Below are positions 25,613 to 35,267 of a stretch of DNA of 64,000 nucleotides, piece by piece. The notes below the pieces were generated by a model that had not been told where the DNA came from, did not search any database, and saw only the letters and a program-made list of their open reading frames with translations. A program made the position numbers and the translations under genes. Positions within the stretch are counted from its first letter, which is position 1, and the number at the start of each line of letters is the position of its first letter. The stretch is from the NCBI GenBank assembly GCA_035559595.1, contig DATMBF010000019.1, forward strand, positions 4,138 through 68,137. Reading direction: 5' to 3'. The stretch comes from DATMBF01 sp035559595. Its GTDB lineage: Bacteria > Bacteroidota > Ignavibacteria > UBA10030.

Positions 25613-26520
25613 AGCGGATTCTGATTTGCGGAAGCAACGGGCTGCTTGGTCAGCGACTCGCGCTGCTGTTGAGCGGCAACACCGAGTACGAGGTCCTCAA
25701 CACGTCACGGCAGAGATCTTTCGTCTTTGATCATCAGCTTTTCGATTACACACAACTTGATATTACACACAAAAGCGACGTCAAAAGCCTTGTCTCGAGC
25801 TTTCAGCCGGACGTCATTCTGAACGCTGCGGCGGCCACCAACGTCGATTGGTGCGAAACACACCGGGAGGAAGCATGGAAGATCAACGTGGTGGGCGTGG
25901 AAAACCTCGTCGAGGCAGCCCGCAAGGTCAATGCGCTTCTCGTTCATGTCTCTACAGATTACGTCTTCGACGGGAAACACGGTCCTTACAAAGAAGATGA
26001 TCGCCCTAACCCGATCAGCTACTATGGAAAGACCAAGCTTGCAGGCGAGAATGTCATGAGAATTGGGGACATCCGCTGGGCAATCGTACGAACGATCGTT
26101 GTGTATGGCTCTGGAATCGATGTAAAGCAAAACTTTGCCCTGTGGGTGGTTAATTCATTGAAAGAAGGGAAACAGATTCGATGTGTCGACGATCAGATCA
26201 GCAGCCCGACGCATGTCGCTGACCTGGCGTACGCAATGATCAAAATCTTTGAACTCGATAAGACCGGTCTCTTTCACGTGTGCGGAAGCGAACAAGTGAG
26301 CCGTTACGACTTTGCACTTCGTACAGCGGAAGTTTTCGGTCTTGATTCCGGACTCATCCAGCGGACGAAAACCGCAGACCTGCATCAGCCGGCAGCCCGC
26401 CCACCAGTCACCGGCTTCATTACGTTAAAAGCTGAAACCGAGCTTGGCCTGAAACCGATGAACGTCATACAAGGACTCACCTTGCTTCGAAAAGAACTTC
26501 AAACCGCACGTGGAAACTGA
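25609..26520 (+). CDS. RmlD-like NAD-dependent sugar-nucleotide reductase (SDR family)
   Basis: A 303-residue extended short-chain dehydrogenase. The Rossmann motif is ICGSNGLLGQRLA. NAAAATNVDWCE, VHVSTDYVFDG and the catalytic YYGKTK (Tyr-x3-Lys) are diagnostic for the dTDP-4-dehydrorhamnose reductase (RmlD/RfbD) group. The start overlaps the dapD stop (ATGA). No rmlA, rmlB or rmlC is nearby, so the exact substrate is uncertain. Coupling to the lysine operon may be simple co-transcription. Confidence 0.82.
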   Translation: MKRILICGSNGLLGQRLALLLSGNTEYEVLNTSRQRSFVFDHQLFDYTQLDITHKSDVKSLVSSFQPDVILNAAAATNVDWCETHREEAWKINVVGVENLVEAARKVNALLVHVSTDYVFDGKHGPYKEDDRPNPISYYGKTKLAGENVMRIGDIRWAIVRTIVVYGSGIDVKQNFALWVVNSLKEGKQIRCVDDQISSPTHVADLAYAMIKIFELDKTGLFHVCGSEQVSRYDFALRTAEVFGLDSGLIQRTKTADLHQPAARPPVTGFITLKAETELGLKPMNVIQGLTLLRKELQTARGN

Positions 26521-27201
26521 ATGGACTACCTCCTCCCTGTTCTTGCCGGACTGACTCTTGGTTGTATCCATGCGTTCGACGTCGATCATATTACTGCCGT
26601 GGCGGCATTTACAAGCAGGAATCCACGGCCACTGCAGGCCGCGCGGTTCGGGATCATTTGGGGATTCGGGCATACGACGACGCTTCTTCTTCTCGGCCTC
26701 CTCTCCATTGTGTTCCGCTTTGTGATTCCGCCGTACATTGAATCCACAGCAGAGGCAATGGTGGGCCTCCTTCTTATTGCTATCGGTATCTGGATTCTGA
26801 AAGATACCTTTCGACGAAGGCGCCTTCACATTCACAAGCACTCCCATGGCGGTGTCGAACATGTTCATCTGCACTCTCACGCAAACGCCACGCATCACCA
26901 CCATGGACACTCTATGTTCCTCGTTGGCGCAACACATGGATTTGCAGGAACAGCATCGGTGATGGTTGTCATTCCCATCGCCATTTCTCAGTCCATTCTT
27001 TTTTCTGCGCTGTACCTCATCCTTTTCGGAATAGGCACGATGCTGGCAATGGGCCTTTTCGGTTATCTCGTCGGTTCAGTAGCCTCAAAAACAGGTGGAG
27101 CTCGTCGGCTCACTATCATGCAGGGAATTGCAGGCTCAGCGAGTCTCCTGATCGGTTTGGTCTGGCTCGCGGAAACGCTTTCCGAACTCACGTGGCTCTA
27201 A
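26521..27201 (+). CDS. NiCoT/UreH-like metal permease
   Basis: A 226-residue membrane protein with about six hydrophobic segments. The first helix carries HAFDVDHITAVAAF, matching the H-x4-D-H signature of nickel/cobalt transporters. GATHGFAGTASV is a second conserved motif. Between helices 3 and 4 lies a His-rich loop, HIHKHSHGGVEHVHLHSH followed by more His, suited to binding Ni, Co or similar metal. It starts immediately after the RmlD-like stop. Urease or hydrogenase genes are absent, so the metal and its consumer are unknown. Confidence 0.8.
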   Translation: MDYLLPVLAGLTLGCIHAFDVDHITAVAAFTSRNPRPLQAARFGIIWGFGHTTTLLLLGLLSIVFRFVIPPYIESTAEAMVGLLLIAIGIWILKDTFRRRRLHIHKHSHGGVEHVHLHSHANATHHHHGHSMFLVGATHGFAGTASVMVVIPIAISQSILFSALYLILFGIGTMLAMGLFGYLVGSVASKTGGARRLTIMQGIAGSASLLIGLVWLAETLSELTWL

Positions 27202-28043
27202 GACACCATCGCCTCCTTTTCGTTCTCCTTCTCACCGCTTTCGGTCTGGGTTGCGGAGGATCGAGGCTCGACGGATCGGCTTCAACAATCAGGCTCATGA
27301 CGTTTAACATCGCGCACGGAAGGGGCGCAGACGGGCGCGTGGATATCAAGCGAATCGCGGATGTCATCAAGAATTCCGGTGCCGACATCGTTGCGCTTCA
27401 AGAAGTTGATCGGTGGACAGAACGAACTGGAAAGCTTGACCTCATTGTTGAACTGTCCGAGCGAACAGGATTGACATACGCATTCGGCAAGACCAGCAAC
27501 TATGATGGGGGTGAATTCGGCAACGCTTTTCTCGTTCGCTTCCCCATTGTTCAAGAAGAGAATGTTCTCTACAAGAACTCAACCAACGAGCAACGAGGGT
27601 TGTTGATTCTCGTGCTGGATGTCCGCGCCGGAGAGATTGTCGTGATGAATACACATCTCGACCATCAAACGGAAGATAGTGCGCGTCTGAGCGCAGTCCA
27701 TGAGCTCATTGCTAAAGCGAAGACGTACAGTCCGAAGGCAATAATCGCCTGCGGAGATTTCGATGACGCGCCCCAGAGCCGGACAATTCAAACAATGAAA
27801 ACGGAATTTGAAGATTGTTGGGAAATGCTTGAGACTGGAAACGGCTTCACTTATCCGTCAAGCTCCCCCACCAGAAGAAGAGATTACATCTTCGTCGGCA
27901 AGAGACAGGAAGAGCTGACCTGGATGCCGCGACCAATCCGTGCTCGAGTGCTCTCAACCGATGCATCCGACCACCTGCCGCTGGTCGTGGAGTTCAAACT
28001 CTACGGAAAGGAAGACAATGCTCGATCTGAAGTTCATCCGTGA
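27192..28043 (+). CDS. Endonuclease/exonuclease/phosphatase-family lipoprotein
   Basis: A 283-residue protein starting at GTG, overlapping the permease stop by ten bases. Its signal peptide ends in FGLGCGG, a lipobox, so it should be membrane-anchored outside the cytoplasm. The EEP fold is plain: LMTFNIAHGRG, VALQEVDRW (metal Glu), VVMNTHLDH, ACGDFDDAP and the final DASDHLPLVVEF (catalytic Asp-His). Exported members often act as phosphodiesterases or nucleases. The 3' end overlaps the serS start by 26 bases. Confidence 0.85.
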   Translation: MALRHHRLLFVLLLTAFGLGCGGSRLDGSASTIRLMTFNIAHGRGADGRVDIKRIADVIKNSGADIVALQEVDRWTERTGKLDLIVELSERTGLTYAFGKTSNYDGGEFGNAFLVRFPIVQEENVLYKNSTNEQRGLLILVLDVRAGEIVVMNTHLDHQTEDSARLSAVHELIAKAKTYSPKAIIACGDFDDAPQSRTIQTMKTEFEDCWEMLETGNGFTYPSSSPTRRRDYIFVGKRQEELTWMPRPIRARVLSTDASDHLPLVVEFKLYGKEDNARSEVHP

Positions 28044-29283
28044 CAATCCTGAAAAAGTGCGTGAGGGGATTGATGCGAAAGGCATAACTGTGAATCTGGG
28101 AGACATCATATCGCTTGACGAACAAAGACGAAAGCTGATTCAGGAGGGCGAATCGCTCAAAGCAAAGCGAAACGACGTCTCTGCTCAAATCGGAAAGCTG
28201 AAGAAGGAAGGCAAAGATACCACAGTGGCAATCAGCGAGATGGAGGTCGTCAAGAATCGCATCCAGACAATCGATGGAGAGTTGCGTGAAGTAGAACAGC
28301 ATCTCCATGAGCTCCTCCTTGCCGTTCCGAATCTTCCTCATCCCTCCGTTCCGAAAGGAAAGACACCAGCGGAAAACAAAGAAGTGGGACGATGGGGAGA
28401 ATCTCCGAAAGTCGATTTTCCTCTGAAACCTCACTGGGAGCTTGCCGAACGGCTCGAGATCATCGATTTTGCTCGTGGGGCAAAAGTGACAGCGGGCGGA
28501 TTTCCCTTCTACGTCGGGAAAGGGGCTGTTCTTGAACGTGCGCTCATCAATTTTTTCCTCGAGCAAGCTTCTCAACGCGGCTACAAAGAAATCTGGCCGC
28601 CGATTGTGATCAATGAAGATTCGGCACGGGGAACAGGTCAATTGCCCGATAAAGAAGATTTAATGTACATGGTAGAGCGAGACAAATTGTACCTCATTCC
28701 CACGGCAGAAGTTCCGGTGAGCAACTTCCACCGGGATGAGGTCGTATCAGAGAACGTTCTGCCGATCAAGTATGCCGCCTATACTCCTTGTTTTCGACGG
28801 GAAGCGGGCTCGTACGGGAAGGATGTTCGCGGACTCAATCGAATCCATCAGTTCGACAAAGTCGAGCTCGTGAAGTTCGTTCATCCCGATCATTCGTACG
28901 ACGAGCTCGAATCACTTCGAGCCGATGCCGAACATCTTTTGCAGTTGTTAAATCTCCCCTACCGCGTGCTCTTGATGTGCACGGGGGACACGGGCTTTGC
29001 CCAGTCGAAGAAATACGATCTTGAAGTCTGGGCTCCGGGTCAACAGAAGTGGCTGGAAGTCTCTTCGTGCAGCAATTTTGAGGCATTCCAGGCGCGTCGC
29101 ATGAACGTCCGCTTTAAGTCTGCGAACTCCGGAAAGCCCGAATTTGTTCATACGCTCAATGGTTCGGGACTTGCCTTGCCACGAGTTGTGGCCGCATTGA
29201 TCGAGAACTATCAAACTCCCGAAGGAAAAGTCATTATTCCGAAAGCCCTCCATCCTTACACACGATTCGAGATAATTGGCTAA
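28018..29283 (+). CDS. serS: Seryl-tRNA synthetase
   Basis: A 421-residue class II aminoacyl-tRNA synthetase. I choose ATG 28018, which has a GGAAAGGAAG ribosome site and gives the standard MLDLKFIRDNPEKVREG start; a longer frame upstream is only overlap with the previous gene. Residues 30-100 form the tRNA-binding coiled coil. Motif 2 is CFRREAGSYGKDVRGLNRIH, motif 3 is GSGLALPRVVAALIENYQ, and YLIPTAEVPVSN is also conserved. It charges tRNA-Ser and tRNA-Sec. Confidence 0.96.
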   Translation: MLDLKFIRDNPEKVREGIDAKGITVNLGDIISLDEQRRKLIQEGESLKAKRNDVSAQIGKLKKEGKDTTVAISEMEVVKNRIQTIDGELREVEQHLHELLLAVPNLPHPSVPKGKTPAENKEVGRWGESPKVDFPLKPHWELAERLEIIDFARGAKVTAGGFPFYVGKGAVLERALINFFLEQASQRGYKEIWPPIVINEDSARGTGQLPDKEDLMYMVERDKLYLIPTAEVPVSNFHRDEVVSENVLPIKYAAYTPCFRREAGSYGKDVRGLNRIHQFDKVELVKFVHPDHSYDELESLRADAEHLLQLLNLPYRVLLMCTGDTGFAQSKKYDLEVWAPGQQKWLEVSSCSNFEAFQARRMNVRFKSANSGKPEFVHTLNGSGLALPRVVAALIENYQTPEGKVIIPKALHPYTRFEIIG

Positions 29284-29342
29284 AGAGTTCACTGCATTCT
29301 TTCTTACATCTTTCACTATCTTGTACTTTCCCAGACTAACCC

Positions 29343-31100
29343 ATGAAGTCGCTGCTGCGCCTCATACCATATCTCTCCCGTTATAAGAAGACACTCATCT
29401 TCGGCGTTTTCACCGTGGTCGGCAGCAACATCTTTACGGTTATCCAACCGTACTTCATCGGCTTCGCTATCGATCGCTTGAAGATCGGTATCGAGACTAA
29501 GACTCTCGTTTCCGATGATCTCTTCATGTGGGCGGCGTTGATCGTCGGATTCACGCTGATCGCGGGCATCTTTACCTTCCTCACACGACAGACCATCATC
29601 GTCGTCTCGCGCCACATTGAGTTCGACTTAAGAAACGATTTCCTCGCGCATCTGCAGAAACTGCCGTATCCGTACTTCCAACACACGCCGACAGGCGATT
29701 TGATGGCGCATGCGACGAACGACATCAGCGCCGTGCGAAACGTACTCGGGCCGGGGATTATGTATCCTGCGGACACGATTCTGACATTCGTGTTCGTCCT
29801 GACAATGATGCTCATCAGCAACTGGAAGCTGACGCTTCTGGCATTGATCCCTCTTCCGCTCGTCTCCATCGCCGTCTATTGGCTGGGAAATCTCATCCAT
29901 GCAAAGTTCACGGAACGACAGGAACAATTCTCTATTCTAACAACTCGTGCACAGGAAAACCTTTCGGGCATTCGCGTGGTGAAATCTTATGTTCGCGAAC
30001 AATTCGAAATCGAAAGATTCCGGAACTTGAGCTGGGAATATTTAAAGAAGAACCTCGTTCTCGCTCGCGTTCAGTCCATCCTTTGGCCGCTGATGTTCGT
30101 GCTCGTCGGCTTCTCCATCGTCATCACCATCTACGTCGGGGGATCGAAAGTCATCGACGGAGAAATCACCATCGGGACACTGACGGCATTCATGACGTAT
30201 CTCGTCATGCTGATCTGGCCGATGATCGCCTTCGGCTGGGTCATGAACATCCTCCAGCAGGGCGCGGCATCGATGTCGCGATTGGCAAAGATCATCGATA
30301 CTGTCCCTGCTATTCGGGATACAGATCAGACGAATTTTGCAATTACGTCGATCGAAGGCGAGATCGAGTTTCGGAATGTCTCTTTCACGCACCAGGGAAG
30401 CAACGAACCGGTCCTCAAGAACATCAATCTGACAATCAAGAAGGGAATGACCTTGGCGGTCATCGGCTATACAGGAGCCGGAAAAACAACACTCGTCAAC
30501 CTCATCCCGCGTTTATACGACGTGACCGAGGGAACACTGCTGATTGACGGCCACGATATCCGAACGATCCCTCTCGCCACTCTTCGAAGGAACATCGGTA
30601 TGGTGCCGCAGGAGACGTTCCTCTTCTCCGACACGATCGCCGAAAACATCCGGTATGGAGTAGCAAACGGGACAGATGGAATCGAAGAGGCAGCGTCCAT
30701 TTCCCAGATCGCGCGGGATGTTTTGGATTTTCCCAAGAAGTACGAGACAATGATCGGCGAGCGAGGGATCACGCTCTCCGGCGGACAGAAACAACGGACG
30801 AGCATTGCTCGGGCGCTGATTCGTCACCCGAAGATCCTTATTCTCGATGATGCGCTCTCCTCGGTCGACACGTATACGGAGGAAGAGATTCTCAAACGGC
30901 TCCGGCAATTCATGAAAGATCGAACCAGTATCATCATCAGCCATCGCATTTCAACTGTGAAAGAAGCCGATCAGATCATCGTTCTCGATCAGGGGCGAAT
31001 TGCAGAGCAGGGCACACACGAAGAACTGGTGCAACGGGGTGGGATTTACGCAGAGCTGTACGAGAAACAGTTACTTGAACAAGAATTAGAAGAAATGTAG
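29343..31100 (+). CDS. ABC exporter half-transporter, subunit with degenerate catalytic Glu
   Basis: A 585-residue half-transporter: six transmembrane helices (residues 1-310), then the ATPase. Walker A is GYTGAGKTT near residue 376 and the signature is intact LSGGQKQRT. Walker B is ILILDDALSSVD, where the catalytic Glu is Asp, and the switch His is in IISHRIST. An Asp here marks the degenerate-site partner of heterodimeric exporters such as TM287/288 or BmrCD. The partner follows at 31322. The substrate may be a lipid or drug. The gap to the next gene (220 bases) shows a T-rich end but no gene. Confidence 0.9.
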   Translation: MKSLLRLIPYLSRYKKTLIFGVFTVVGSNIFTVIQPYFIGFAIDRLKIGIETKTLVSDDLFMWAALIVGFTLIAGIFTFLTRQTIIVVSRHIEFDLRNDFLAHLQKLPYPYFQHTPTGDLMAHATNDISAVRNVLGPGIMYPADTILTFVFVLTMMLISNWKLTLLALIPLPLVSIAVYWLGNLIHAKFTERQEQFSILTTRAQENLSGIRVVKSYVREQFEIERFRNLSWEYLKKNLVLARVQSILWPLMFVLVGFSIVITIYVGGSKVIDGEITIGTLTAFMTYLVMLIWPMIAFGWVMNILQQGAASMSRLAKIIDTVPAIRDTDQTNFAITSIEGEIEFRNVSFTHQGSNEPVLKNINLTIKKGMTLAVIGYTGAGKTTLVNLIPRLYDVTEGTLLIDGHDIRTIPLATLRRNIGMVPQETFLFSDTIAENIRYGVANGTDGIEEAASISQIARDVLDFPKKYETMIGERGITLSGGQKQRTSIARALIRHPKILILDDALSSVDTYTEEEILKRLRQFMKDRTSIIISHRISTVKEADQIIVLDQGRIAEQGTHEELVQRGGIYAELYEKQLLEQELEEM

Positions 31101-31321
31101 GGACCAACGAAACATTACCATGATTGAATGCAACGAAGATGTTCGTCGCTCTTTCCTCCTTATCAACAATTGGAGGGGATATAGAGAATGAACAGAAACT
31201 GCTTTCAAGGAATGTGAGGAGATCAAGAAGATTTCGGGAAGTATCGCCAGCAGATCTCGAAGAACACCCAACAGCAGACATCGGCGATCTCCTTTTTAGC
31301 TTTTCCTTTTTTTATTGACAC

Positions 31322-33130
31322 ATGCACGAAGAAGAAGTCCTCGGTAAAGCATACGACGCGCGGCTCATGAAGCGCCTGCTGAAGTACCTCCGTCCCTACC
31401 GCTGGCACGTGGCGCTGGGGATTCTCCTCAGTATTCTCGTGAGCGGCATGGAAGCCGTACGCCCGTACTTCACAAAGATTGCCGTCGATGTCGACATTGC
31501 AAACAAGGACAAAGACGGTCTTTTGATCACAACGCTGATGTTCGGCGGCGTCTTGTTGATTCGCGGTCTCCTGCAATATTACAATGCCTACCTCACGCAG
31601 TGGATCGGTCAACGCACGATCTTCGACCTTCGGATGGAAATCTTCCAGCATTTGCAGAATCTCTCACTTCGTTTCTTCGATAAGAACCCGATCGGTCGAT
31701 TGATAACGCGCGTAACCAACGACGTCGAGGTTCTCAACGAGATGTTCTCTTCCGGCATCGTGATGGTGTTCAGCGACGTGTTCACCATTATCGGCATCCT
31801 CTACTTCATGTTCAGCATGAACTGGGAGCTTGCTCTCGTATCGCTCAGCGTGTTGCCATTTCTCTTCTATGGAACGTTCCTCTTTCGCAAGAAGGCCCGG
31901 GAAGCCTATCGGGAGGTCCGCCTGCAGATCGCCCGCATCAATTCCTTCATGCAGGAGCATATTACGGGTATGGTGGTCGATCAACTCTTCAATCGTGAGC
32001 AGAAGTCCTACGAAAAGTTCTCCTCCATCAATGCTGCCCACCGCGACGCAAACATCAAATCGATCTTCTACTATGCGCTGTTCTACCCCGGCATCGATCT
32101 CATCGGTGCTGTCGCAGTCGGATTGATCATCTGGTATGCAGGCTTCAATGCTCTTGAAGGCACAGTGACACTGGGAACCGTCATGGCCTTCCTGCAATTC
32201 AATGAAATGTTCTGGCGACCGATCCGGGATCTTTCGGAAAAGTATAACATTCTCCAAACTGCTATGGCTTCGTCGGAGCGCGTTTTTCAACTCCTCGACG
32301 ATCAATCGATTCTCTCCGTCCATCCTCACCCTGTCGCTTTTGATCGTGTTCGGGGCGAGGTCGAGTTCCGGAACGTCTGGTTCGCGTACAACCAACCGGT
32401 CGATGGACAACATGATCCGGAATGGGTTCTCAAAGATATTTCGTTCAAGATCGCGCCCGGCCAAACCGTGGCGCTTGTCGGACACACAGGAGCCGGGAAA
32501 ACTTCGATTATCAGTCTCTTGACGCGGTTCTACGACATTCAAAAGGGTGAGATTCTCATCGACGGGGTCAACATTCAGCACATTCGCCCGGAGGATCTGC
32601 GAAAACATATCAGTGTCGTTCTGCAGGATGTGTTCCTCTTCTCCGGCGACATCAAAGGGAATATCAACCTGGGGAATGAGCATATCTCACTCGACCGCGT
32701 GAAGGCGGCAGCACGCATCGTGGGTGCGCACCGATTCATCGAAGCCCTCCCCGACGGCTACGATACAGAGGTGAAAGAACGTGGCGCAACACTTTCTGTT
32801 GGCCAGAAGCAGTTGATCTCGTTCGCTCGCGCGCTTGCTCACAATCCGGCCATCCTCGTTCTGGATGAGGCAACGTCGAGCGTCGACACAGAAACCGAGC
32901 TCTTGATTCAGGCCGCCATACGAAAACTCCTCACCGGTCGAACGTCCATCGTCATTGCGCACCGCCTCTCAACCATCCAACGAGCCGATAAGATCATCGT
33001 TCTTCATAAAGGCGAGATTCGGGAGATGGGCACACATCAGGAGCTTCTCGCACACGGCGGGATCTACAAGAAACTCTACCAACTTCAGTACAAAGAACAA
33101 GAACGCCTCATCAAACAACCAACACCATAG
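31322..33130 (+). CDS. ABC exporter half-transporter, subunit with canonical catalytic Glu
   Basis: A 602-residue half-transporter with six transmembrane helices and an ATPase. Walker A is GHTGAGKTS near residue 393, Walker B is LVLDEATSSVD with the catalytic Glu, and the switch His is in VIAHRLST. The signature is LSVGQKQ instead of LSGGQ. In heterodimeric exporters the subunit with the good Walker B often carries exactly this degenerate signature, so it completes the gene at 29343. The N-terminus HEEEVLGKAYDARLMKRLLK forms the elbow region. It is the last gene before the fbp promoter. Confidence 0.9.
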   Translation: MHEEEVLGKAYDARLMKRLLKYLRPYRWHVALGILLSILVSGMEAVRPYFTKIAVDVDIANKDKDGLLITTLMFGGVLLIRGLLQYYNAYLTQWIGQRTIFDLRMEIFQHLQNLSLRFFDKNPIGRLITRVTNDVEVLNEMFSSGIVMVFSDVFTIIGILYFMFSMNWELALVSLSVLPFLFYGTFLFRKKAREAYREVRLQIARINSFMQEHITGMVVDQLFNREQKSYEKFSSINAAHRDANIKSIFYYALFYPGIDLIGAVAVGLIIWYAGFNALEGTVTLGTVMAFLQFNEMFWRPIRDLSEKYNILQTAMASSERVFQLLDDQSILSVHPHPVAFDRVRGEVEFRNVWFAYNQPVDGQHDPEWVLKDISFKIAPGQTVALVGHTGAGKTSIISLLTRFYDIQKGEILIDGVNIQHIRPEDLRKHISVVLQDVFLFSGDIKGNINLGNEHISLDRVKAAARIVGAHRFIEALPDGYDTEVKERGATLSVGQKQLISFARALAHNPAILVLDEATSSVDTETELLIQAAIRKLLTGRTSIVIAHRLSTIQRADKIIVLHKGEIREMGTHQELLAHGGIYKKLYQLQYKEQERLIKQPTP

Positions 33131-33168
33131 CTGGAAGCGCTTCATTTGAATTCTCCACTCTACTTTGT

Positions 33169-33197
33169 TTGACATGCTGTTGAGTTTCGCTTATATT
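33169..33197 (+). promoter_or_regulatory. Sigma70-like promoter of fbp
   Basis: Perfect -35 TTGACA (33169-33174), a 17-base spacer and -10 TATATT (33192-33197), 54 bases before the fbp ATG. It is the best promoter match in the window. Confidence 0.7.
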
Positions 33198-33250
33198 GAA
33201 ATCGATTCCCTCCCCACGCCACGACAAGAAATCCAAACGGAGTTGCTGCA

Positions 33251-34315
33251 ATGTCACAGAATCAAAAAGTCATAACCATCGAACGCCACATTATCGAAGG
33301 TGAACGCGCACATCCCGGAGCGACGGGCGATTTCTCCGGCTTGCTGCGGGACCTTACGTTGGCGTTCAAGGTCATCTGGCGAGAGGTGAGTAAAGCGGGA
33401 TTGGTGGACATCCTCGGGTTTGCCGGTCGCACAAACGTTCATGGCGAAGAGGTCAAAAAACTCGATGCGTTTGCGGATGATACGATTTACAAAGCAATGG
33501 ACCATGGCGGACACCTCTGTGTGATGGCATCCGAGGAGCACGAGGATATTCTCAGCATCCCGGATCGCTACCCCACTGGCAAATACGTGTTGCTCTACGA
33601 TCCTCTTGATGGGTCGTCCAACATCGACGCGAACGTGAGTGTTGGAACCATCTTTTCAATTTACCGCCGAGTGACACCGCGAGGAAAAGGCACACTTCAG
33701 GATTGTCTGCAACCCGGCTACAAGCAGATTGCCGCCGGATACGTCATTTACGGGTCATCCACCATGCTCGTGTATACAACGGGAGATGGAGTACATGGAT
33801 TTACGCTCGACCCAAGCATCGGCGAGTTCCTGCTCTCTCACGAGAACATTCGCATTCCCAAACGCGGGAAGATTTACTCCGTAAACGAGGGAAACTACCG
33901 CTGGTGGAAAGAAGGAACGAAGAAATATGTAAAATATTTGCAGGAAGAGGACAAGGCAACAGGGCGCCCCTATTCAGCCCGATACATCGGTTCAATGGTT
34001 GCCGATGTGCATCGGACGCTTCTCTACGGCGGCATCTTCATGTATCCTCTCGATGCCAAGAACCCCAAAGGGAAATTACGACTGATGTATGAGGCGAACC
34101 CGACGGCGTTCATCGTCGAACAAGCTGGAGGACGGGCCAGCGATGGTGAACGACGAATCCTCGACATCCAACCGGAGAGCCTCCATCAGCGGACTCCGCT
34201 GTATATCGGCAGTGAAGAAGATGTGACGATTGCCGAGGAGTTTCTGCAGGGAAAACGTGATCTCACTACTGCTGCGATGCCTCCCAAGCCTGAAGCTGCG
34301 ACCACCAGGAATTGA
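33251..34315 (+). CDS. fbp: Fructose-1,6-bisphosphatase, class 1
   Basis: A 354-residue gluconeogenic enzyme removing the 1-phosphate of fructose-1,6-bisphosphate. The metal site is YDPLDGSSNIDANVSVGTIF. MASEEHEDI (with the metal Glu), RYIGSMVADVHRTLLYGGIF and EQAGGRASDG are conserved class 1 motifs. It has its own strong promoter, and its stop overlaps the next start. The C-terminal 15 residues (TAAMPPKPEAATTRN) are a short tail beyond the usual end. Confidence 0.95.
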   Translation: MSQNQKVITIERHIIEGERAHPGATGDFSGLLRDLTLAFKVIWREVSKAGLVDILGFAGRTNVHGEEVKKLDAFADDTIYKAMDHGGHLCVMASEEHEDILSIPDRYPTGKYVLLYDPLDGSSNIDANVSVGTIFSIYRRVTPRGKGTLQDCLQPGYKQIAAGYVIYGSSTMLVYTTGDGVHGFTLDPSIGEFLLSHENIRIPKRGKIYSVNEGNYRWWKEGTKKYVKYLQEEDKATGRPYSARYIGSMVADVHRTLLYGGIFMYPLDAKNPKGKLRLMYEANPTAFIVEQAGGRASDGERRILDIQPESLHQRTPLYIGSEEDVTIAEEFLQGKRDLTTAAMPPKPEAATTRN

Positions 34316-34944
34316 TGGAATCCAATCAACTCTCACTCGACCTCGTTACTCCACTCTCTGAAGTTCCCTTTGTCGTTGTCGATGTCGAAACCACCGGCAT
34401 GGATCCCGTCACCAACCGGATCACCGAACTAGCGATGATGAAAGTGCGAAATGGCACGCTCGTCGGTGAATTTTCGACGTTGGTTAACCCGCTCCAGACG
34501 ATACCAGCCAGCATCGTCAGAATGACGGGAATCGATAATGTGACGGTATCGAATGCCCCGACGGCGAGAGAAGTGGTGCCGTGTCTCGTGGAGTTCTTAG
34601 GAAAGTCGGTGTTCGTCGCACACAATGTCGCATTCGATTGGTCGTTTGTGTACCACACCGCATTGCGCGAGCGGGGGATCAGACTGAACAATCCGACGCT
34701 CTGCACGGTAAAACTTGCGCGGAGAATTCTGCCCTCTCTGCCGAGCAGATCGTTGGATGAAGTGACTCGGTTTCTCGAAGTGCGAATTCCTGAGCGCCAC
34801 CGCGCATCTGGCGATACATTTGCTACGGCGTTGGTGCTGGTGAAGTTTCTCTCGTACTTACAACAACGCGGGATTCGCACGCTCGAAGATCTTCTCCGTT
34901 TTCAGCACGAACCTGCAGAGACGGACGTTCAAGCCACAAGTTGA
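34315..34944 (+). CDS. DnaQ-like 3'-5' exonuclease (DEDDh)
   Basis: About 209 residues from ATG 34315, which overlaps the fbp stop (TGATG); a TTG one codon earlier is possible. The DEDDh residues are visible: Asp and Glu in VVDVETTGMDP, Asp in AHNVAFDWSFV, and His and Asp in HRASGDTFAT. This is the fold of DNA polymerase III epsilon and related proofreading exonucleases. It lacks a helicase or GIY-YIG partner domain, so it may be a stand-alone repair exonuclease or an epsilon-like subunit. Confidence 0.88.
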   Translation: MESNQLSLDLVTPLSEVPFVVVDVETTGMDPVTNRITELAMMKVRNGTLVGEFSTLVNPLQTIPASIVRMTGIDNVTVSNAPTAREVVPCLVEFLGKSVFVAHNVAFDWSFVYHTALRERGIRLNNPTLCTVKLARRILPSLPSRSLDEVTRFLEVRIPERHRASGDTFATALVLVKFLSYLQQRGIRTLEDLLRFQHEPAETDVQATS

Positions 34945-34962
34945 TGGAGAAAGGAATCACTT

Positions 34963-35181
34963 ATGTGTCGAAACATCAAAAAGCTTCGTCGCCCCGGAAA
35001 CCGCGTTCCCACAGAAGCCGAGCTTCGCGATGCATCGCTTCAGTTCGTGAGGAAGATTAGCGGCTATCATACCCCCTCGGAGGCAAATCGGGAGATTTTT
35101 GCAAAGACGGTTGTCGAAATCGCGGAGACCGCGCGGAGAATGTTCACCCAACTTCATGTGCGGCAACGTAAGGTGGCCTGA
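34963..35181 (+). CDS. DUF2277 family protein
   Basis: A 72-residue protein opening MCRNIKKLRRPGN, followed by EAELRDASLQFVRKISGYHTP. These are the signature of the DUF2277 family, small predicted cytoplasmic proteins of unknown function. An AAAGGA ribosome site lies seven bases before the ATG. It is 18 bases after the exonuclease and is probably the last gene of the fbp operon. The conserved Cys2 directly after the start Met is notable. Confidence 0.85.
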   Translation: MCRNIKKLRRPGNRVPTEAELRDASLQFVRKISGYHTPSEANREIFAKTVVEIAETARRMFTQLHVRQRKVA

Positions 35182-35215
35182 TTCCTATGAGAATGCCTCC
35201 CCCTTTCAGCTGCAC

Positions 35216-35237
35216 GGTCGGTTCGGGCGAACCGGCC
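35216..35237. terminator. Hairpin between convergent genes
   Basis: Arms GGTCGGTTCG and CGAACCGGCC (35216-35225, 35228-35237) form a 10-base stem, with one G-T type pair and a two-base loop as written. It lies between the convergent DUF2277 and M28 peptidase genes. There is no T-run, so it may act as a bidirectional pause or weak terminator. Confidence 0.4.
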
Positions 35238-35267
35238 TCCAGAGTGCATGCCCCAGCGTCTGTTGAC

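Noticed and set aside
31101..31321. Possible small gene between the two ABC exporter genes (64-codon frame)
   Set aside because: No convincing ribosome site or motif; it runs into a T-rich stretch just before the second subunit.
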